A stretch of DNA of 64,000 nt from the NCBI GenBank assembly GCA_034509425.1, contig JAVTVJ010000771.1, positions 434,001 to 498,000 of the forward strand, given 5' to 3'. How positions within the stretch are numbered: the first letter of the stretch is position 1; every line of letters starts with the position of its first letter. Under the pieces are notes generated by a model. That model did no database searches. It was not told the DNA's origin and was given only the letters and a program-made list of their open reading frames with translations. Shown here in pieces: positions 57,961-64,000 of this stretch. The position numbers were made by a program, and so were the translations under genes. The stretch is from Eopsaltria australis. Its lineage: Eukaryota; Chordata; Aves; Passeriformes; Petroicidae.

Positions 57961-60900
57961 CCAAGAGCTGTGTCTCTGTGTCAGGGAGGATTGTGGAGGG
58001 AACCAGCGCTGAAGTGCGGAGCTGGAGCCGTTCAGGGATGAGAGCAGAGGGAACCTGCTGCTCCCTGCTCTGGAGGGCACACAGCTGGCTCAGCAGTGTG
58101 GCACATCCATGCTGAAGGACTGATCCACTCTGGGAACAGCAGCTCCCTGCCTCTCCAGCAGTGTCTGCCTGATGAAAGCCGTGGGGAGCTGCCCCACTGC
58201 CAGAGGGCACCTGATGGCTGCACCAGCGAGCATCTCATGAGAGATGAGTTGTTCAAAATGGGTTGGACGTGGGGCCTCCATCCCTATGAGAAAGAGCAGG
58301 GCAGAATGCATGGAAGCCCAGTGTGGTCTGGGAAACTTGGGCTCTCTAGTTACCAAGCTGGTCCTCTTGGCTTTGATGGGAAAATGAGTGATGGGCTGAG
58401 GTGGGTGCTTGGCCCAGCTGTCTGACAGATTCTCTGTGGGCTGCCATGGGCCCAGAGAAGAGGAGGACAATGATGTGTTGAGGGGATGCACTGGCAGCTG
58501 CCTCTGCAGGGAGGAGTGTGAGGTGTCCATGCAACACAGCCAGGCTTGCTTGGAGCAGCTCACTCCCTCATTGATAAAGCAGCTGTTCCCACAGCACCAA
58601 GCATTTCACCAGTGCCAGCCCCTGGTGCTGTGGGGCTCCCTACACCTCATTCCCAGCTCAGCCCTGTGGGGAAGCAGGTCCAGGAGCTGTCAGATCAGAG
58701 CCACTCCTGTCCATCTCAGCAGGGAAACAGACAGTGACAGCATCCATGCTGGAGAGCCCGGCCTGTGCAGGTAACGAGGAGCCCAGAGCAGGACAGAGAG
58801 CAGGCTGTGCATGGCTGTGAGCTCAGGCTGCTGCTGCAGTGCCTGGCTGGCCCACAGTGAGGGTCACCCTGCAAGGCAGGGTGTGTATCTCCCCAAAATA
58901 GCCAGCCACGCTTGCTGGGGGCACATGCAGGCAGTCCCTGGAGCTCACAGCTGGAGCATCTGCCTCAGTTTTGCTCTGTGCAGCCACCCAGCTGCTTGGC
59001 ACATCCCTCACCTGGGAGAAGGTCTGTGCTGGCAGCTGGCACGAGGTGTTCCTTTGTCTGAATGAGCACCTGGGAATGTCAACATTTCTCCAGGCTAGTT
59101 TGCTGTTCTCCTTACCTGTTTATTTTAATGTCTCAGTCCTGTGCAGCATCACTGCTAGAGGGTCTGGGTGTTTCACAAAGGAGTGTAAATATTACCCCTG
59201 CATGGACAAACAGAGGTACAGCACAAAGGGTTGGTTTGGGCACAGGTTTTCCAGCCCTGAACTTTCACTCCATCATGCAAAGTCCAGAAGGAACAGGAGG
59301 CAGGTCTGGCACAGAATCCTGCTTGCCTCCAGGAGGGAGGGCAGGCAGCTGCACAGCAATGTGAGGGAGGAGAGGGAATAACAGTTTTCCAGGTCAGATT
59401 ACAGAGGTGAATTATGGCCTGTGTGAAAGGTCTCAGGAAATGTGGAGAATTGGTGGCTCTGCTGGCTGTGACACCTCTGTGGATCTGTCATGCACCCTTT
59501 TGCCATGGTGGAAGGGGACTTTCCTGTCCCTCTGCTCAGATGGGAGCATTCTGGGGGAGCTGTCCCGTGAGCTGAGTGATGCCATCCGCTCTGAGCAGCG
59601 GGTGTTCATGCTGCAACCTTTATTACTATTTTTAATTAACACCCTGTCATGACTTGGCAGCATTCTCACCTGCCCTGTGCCTCAGGACGTCTGGACAAGG
59701 TCTGGCTACCTCCGTCCCCAGGGCATTCCTGACAGCAAGCCCAGGGCTTGGAGGCAGACAGCTCCCTGGTGACACAACATCAAAGCACAGTTCAACAGCT
59801 GCTCCTGCCTGTGCTTTCTCCAGTGCTGTCCTTGTCCTCTTCCATGTCCTTCCAAGGAGAGAGGCAAGGACCTGGCACAGCTGGCCTGTCCCACTGCTGG
59901 CAGCAAGCCTTGTGCTGATGTTTTGGGCAGCCCTGCTTTGCTGCTGTGCCTTATTTGTTGTACAGCTGAAGCAGAGATGCATGGGCTGATGTCAGATCCT
60001 AATCACCTACCCACAGCTTCTATTCTTTGCTCTGCTTCTCCATCTGGGATGAGAGCTGGAAAGCTCTCCCTTCAGGCTTCAGCCTCCTCCTTGTACTCAC
60101 CTAGTCTAGACAGCCTTGCTTTTACAGGGTTTTTGAGGTTTTGCCTTGAGCTTTTCAAAACCTGGAGAACCTGAGGCGTACACTGCTCACGAGAGTGTGA
60201 AAATCTGTGGCCAGAACCCATGACTTCTGTTTGCTTTTCAGCAGGGAAACACGTCTGCAAATCCTCACATCAGAAGCCCTGGGTGGATCATAACAAATCT
60301 TTGGTAGGATGCAGGGAAGCGGAATGCGTTTATCTACAGAAAATTGCAACTTCAGCTGGCAAATTATTTTGTTTCTTCCAAAACCAAGTGATACAGTTGG
60401 TATGGAGGGCGGGTTTTTTTGTTGTTGTTGTTTGTTTTTTTTTTACGTTTGGGTGAAAGAGGGAGGTTTGTCACACTTGTGCAGGCTGGATTTGGAGGGA
60501 AAGGTCCTGACCCTGCTTCCAAGAGGGGAAAGAAAAGAAGCATCAGGGCTGGCTTCTCCTGTTGTCTCACTTGACCTCCTTGACATCCTGCCTCCTCCAG
60601 ATGCAGCACATGAAGAGACAGCAGTTGTGCTGCAGAGGTGGTTGGAGGCTTTGGCTCAGGAGGCAGCAATCCAGATGAGTTTCTGGGCATGTTCTGCCCT
60701 CCTGGCTTTCCCACCTCTGCTGAGTAGGGGAAGAACTCCCCCAAACACAGCAGTGGCTGAGTGAAGCTCTTGATCTCCAAGCTTTGACCACGCAGCTCCC
60801 AAAAGGGAGACCAGGCATGACTCTGAGTCACAACTGCATGTGGATTATTAAAAAAAACACAAAGCAGCATCCTGCCTTGGAAATCTTTCCAAAAGGGCTT

Positions 60901-61974
60901 TGCCATTCCTGCCCCCAGCAGCAGAGGCTGCTGAGCTGTCTCTGGGCATGAACAGGGAACCTCCTAGCTCTCCCAAACCTCCTGCATGCCCAGGAGACAG
61001 GGATGAGAGTGCTGCTGCTGGGCTGCCACAGCTGTGTGCAGCATCCTTGACCTCGCTGTGCTCGGGCAGCAAGCTCTGCTGTGCTGCTCTGAGCTGCTCT
61101 GAAGTGTGCACTAAAACAGGGAAGCCTGCCCAGAAGAGTTCACGCTCTGGAAATTCAGGTCCTGGGGCTGAGAGGTTCTTGGTGGGAGGCCCTTGCTGTA
61201 GGACAGGTCCATTATGGAGAGCCAGCTCACGGGCAGGGATTGCTGCAGCAAACTGCTCCAGGAAACAGCCTGAATTCAATAAGTAGCTCTTACCTCCCAA
61301 TCAATGCCAGACCTCTGCCCCCTCCCTGCCCTGTTGCTGGAAGTGCCATTATTGTGGCAGAAGGCAACACTGACTCTCTGATAGCTCTGGTTTCAGCCAA
61401 GGAGCACAGAAGAGCCCATGAGACTCTGGGCTTGGGATGTCCACACAGCCCTGATGGCACCGAGCTGCTCCTCTGGGCTGCTCTGGGGGTGCCTCATTAA
61501 CACCAGCCAGACACTGCTGACTGAGACCTTCCTCTCAGTGCCTTGCTGCACTGCCAGACCCCGAGCGTTGCAGCTGAATATTTCAATGCCAAGTGTCTGC
61601 CCCGGGCTGATTTATCTTTTTTCCTTTAAACAGAAGCCTCAGCAATAATTGGATCTGCTGTTTCTCAGAGTGAGACTAAGGAAAAATATGTTCATAAAAA
61701 GTCTTGCTATGCTGGAGAAATGCAATGCCTTTGGCCTCAGTGGACACCTTCAGTCCACGCTCCTCTTACTTCCCACACGGAGTCATGAAGTGATGCCCAG
61801 CTGGCTACCTCTGCTCCACGTGCTGTTCCTCATGTTCTGGCTACTGGGGTCTCCTTTGGAGGGGTACAGAGCTGTCTGAGCACGTCAAACTCATTACTTC
61901 TGCATTTGGTTACTACTAGGATTAGTGGGTATCTCTGTATCTGAGTCTCACCTCTCTTTCTCTCTGCTCTGCAG
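57961..61974. other. Unique non-coding stretch
   Basis: No gene is recognised in 4 kb. A weak candidate exon (acceptor TTTGCTTTTCAG near 60240, donor TTG|GTAGGA near 60302) has no supporting homology. A T-rich simple tract is listed separately. Confidence 0.5.
60414..60444. repeat. T-rich simple tract with (GTT)n
   Basis: T7, three GTT units, GTTTG and T10 form a low-complexity tract. No adjacent retroposed body is recognised. Confidence 0.85.
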
Positions 61975-62170
61975 GGCTGCAGTGAAAAATCAACTCACTT
62001 TAACACATGACATGCACCTTGTGCTGCAAGCACGACCCCAGGAGAACAGCCCAGGAAGGGACCTATCACTGGGGAGACTGCTGGGCAGCACACAGATGAC
62101 AAGGAATATCCATGCAAGGCCATATTCCTGTGCTTGCCAGGCAGTCCCATCCAGCCCAGCACTAAATCAG
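61975..62170 (+). other. Candidate exon, 196 bp, open in one frame
   Basis: A strong acceptor (CCTCTCTTTCTCTCTGCTCT followed by GCAG, AG at 61973-61974) and a donor CAG|GTAGGA after 62170 bracket 196 bp, a typical exon length. One frame is open across the whole segment (one leading base then 65 codons, from AAVKNQLTLTHDMH to SSPALNQ), ending exactly at the donor. No protein family is recognised, so function is unknown. It may instead be an exon of a non-coding RNA or chance. It has the best combination of acceptor, length and open frame in the window. Confidence 0.3.
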
Positions 62171-63129
62171 GTAGGAAACCAGCGGGGAAAAGCATGCTAA
62201 AGAACCCGAATCTCTTTTTTCCCACCTCCAGTTTCAGCTGTTATTCTTTTAGTGAGTGAGAGGAATTCAAGCTATTTGTTCCTGGCTGTCAGACCTTAGC
62301 TTCTGGGCTGTTGCCTCTTATTTGTTTTTAGTTGCCTGGCTCCTCACGGTGATCTATTTCTTCCTGTGTATTTCAGTATTCCACCCTATGGGCAATGATT
62401 TCCCCTTTGTCACCAAAATATTGCTTTAACATTCATCTGTTTTTTTCTGTGCTAAATTTGTTTAAAAAACCAAGAAAAAAGGAAACCAGCAGACTGAGAA
62501 GAGTTTCATCCTGTCCTCCTTTCAGTGCTGCCCACTACCAGCTCCTTTCTAGTCAGGTTGCTCCTCATCTTCCAGTGCTTGCACTAATCCTCATCTTTGC
62601 TGGCTTACCTGTTAATTTTCCACCAGCAGGCATTTTCTGTGGAGTCCAGACTGATGAGATCTGCTGCCATGCCTTTGTCTAGGGATGTATTTCACCAAAG
62701 CAAAGCCATCTGTGTAGAGCATGACTTACCTGTTGTAAAACCCACCTTGCCTCTGAACTTTACTTACCTTTGCCTTCCATCTAGGCCTTCCCTTCTCAGG
62801 AGGTATGCAAGGCTTATGTCCTGCCTGTGTGCTCAGGTCTGTGTATCCATCACATGCTGTTCTTTAGTCTTCTAGTCCCACATTTCTTCCTGCCCTGCTT
62901 GTCACATCCTTTAGAAACATCTGCTGCCAGCCCTTTGTTTGATTCTGATATCTCCCTCTGAGTTTGGATTTGGAGTTTGTCTCACTGTCTCCTTCACTCA
63001 GTTAAAGCACATCAGTCTTTTACTGGAAATGTCCATATCCAGGTCCTCCTCCTTCCTCTCAGCCTTGGTGCCTTTCCTTTTGTATTCCTGATCCTCCTCC
63101 TCACTAAGAACTTGACCTGATATTTCTTT
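62171..63129. other. Unclassified stretch, possibly the decayed 3' part of the adjoining LINE
   Basis: No gene is recognised. The minus strand may continue the old CR1-like element at the right edge, but I cannot follow it with confidence below about 63130. Three minus-strand donor-like words (complement GCTTACCTG near 62606, ACTTACCTG at 62724-62732 and ACTTACCTT at 62762-62770) cluster here without matching acceptors that I can see. Confidence 0.4.
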
Positions 63130-64000
63130 CCTTTAAGGTCAACTCTCAATTTTCTTTTTGACAAACAGAATAATAATTTGAGTGCTTTATGTGCCTGCTG
63201 GAAAGCTTTGGGGGTTTTCCCCCTGGAGCACTGAGATCATTTGGCTCCTTTCTGCATCCCCTTCTTCCAGCAGTACTTTCAGAGTGTTGTAATCACTCTG
63301 AATCCCAGGCAGTGAGCTGGGATTTGTGTTGCCAGCATGGATCACAGGTGTATGCCTTGCTTCCTCATTATTCCCAGTGAAATGTCCATTACCTCTCACT
63401 ACAGCTTTATGCTGTTAGTTCATGTGCTGTCCTGAGCTCCAAAACCCCTTCCAGAGCCTCTGCTTTCCAGCCACAGCACCCTAGGAGTCCGCCTGGAATT
63501 TCTTTTTCCAGGAACAAGTTCTTGGAGTAAAATGCCATTTAAGCAGGCTTTGCTCACTGAGCTGTGGAGGCTGCTTTGCATGGCTGCCCTGTGCTCCTCA
63601 TTATTCACCACTTTGAATCTCTTTGTCATTTATGCACTGTAACAGCACTGAGATTTGCATCTGCTTCCCAGCGATGAGAATGCTGGAATAGTGTCAGGCC
63701 TCGAGCAGCTCCCCAAAGAGCCCTGCTTGAAACACTCCCCTCTGCAGATGATTCACCACTGACAATTACTTGTTGAGATCTGTCAGGCAGCTCTTAATGT
63801 AGGTAACGTGTGGTTTATTGATATTATATACTGCTGATTTTTTAATCAGAGTGTTGTACAGTCGGATGTCAAATGCCTTACAACAGTCCTCCCTAAAGCT
63901 GACTTGGAGCTAGCCTTGGAGTCAAGTGGTAGGTGTGACATGTGTCAAATAATTGTGTCATCCCATCAGGGAAGGCCTACGAAACTAGCTGAGCCAGTTG
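63130..64000 (-). mobile_element. Ancient CR1/L3-like LINE, ORF2 reverse-transcriptase region, cut by window edge
   Basis: Read on the minus strand, about 63900 downwards gives DCCKAFDIRLYNTLIKK and, after a gap, HVTYIKSCLTDLNK. This matches the reverse-transcriptase stretch 'LDF.KAFD.V.HN.L..KL...W...WL.DR' of the CR1 superfamily. A VSSGVPQGS-like region follows near 63720, then GTGGTGAATAATGAGGAGCA at about 63610. Farther down is the ACTCAAATTATTATTCTGTT region near 63170, in family order. Stops and frameshifts show it is dead. At roughly 870 bp it is the longest element here. Its 5' side lies beyond the window. Confidence 0.75.

Noticed and set aside
60364..60906. 180-codon minus-strand open frame
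   Set aside because: It ends in an Asn/Lys run that is only the translation of the T-rich tract at 60414-60444. No domain is seen.

Overview
This 64 kb window looks like vertebrate nuclear DNA, most probably from a bird and plausibly a songbird. The support is a set of CR1-type LINE fragments, two of them ending in the characteristic avian CR1 3' region, with no recognisable Alu, L1, B-type SINE or endogenous retrovirus. Sequence outside the repeats is moderate in GC, with long unique stretches. I recognise no protein-coding gene, tRNA, rRNA, known microRNA, CRISPR or bacterial feature. The open frames (up to about 200 codons) show no domain, no homology I can name and no exon-like conservation that I can judge without an alignment. 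I therefore read the window as intergenic or deep-intronic.

Repeats: two avian-type CR1 3' ends lie on the minus strand (7773-8110 and 16683-16880) and one on the plus strand (22222-22454). Three older, L3/turtle-like CR1 pieces lie at 3345-3880 (+), 38040-38350 (+) and about 63130-64000 (-, running off the right edge). A 48-base poly(A) run (3743-3790) sits inside the first old LINE, where that family normally has only a short A-run. Simple repeats are (GGAT)11 at 1733, (CT)7 at 16184, (CTCA)7 at 54213 and several poly-T/pyrimidine tracts.

The most unusual element is a degenerate minisatellite with an 11-bp period at 16882-17132. It is built on a TGATC core and starts exactly where the CR1 at 16683-16880 loses similarity.

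Islands rich in homeodomain, POU, TCF or GATA-like words and in CpG, for example 2030-2420, 11165-11420, 23870-24060, 47110-47290 and 57400-57960, look like conserved non-coding regulatory DNA, as in the flank or introns of a developmental gene. This is inferred from composition only. Several plus-strand segments have good splice acceptor and donor signals (6450-6618, 17244-17286, 48017-48093, 48402-48444, 61975-62170, and a donor at 44888). They are candidate exons of an unrecognised, possibly non-coding, plus-strand transcript.
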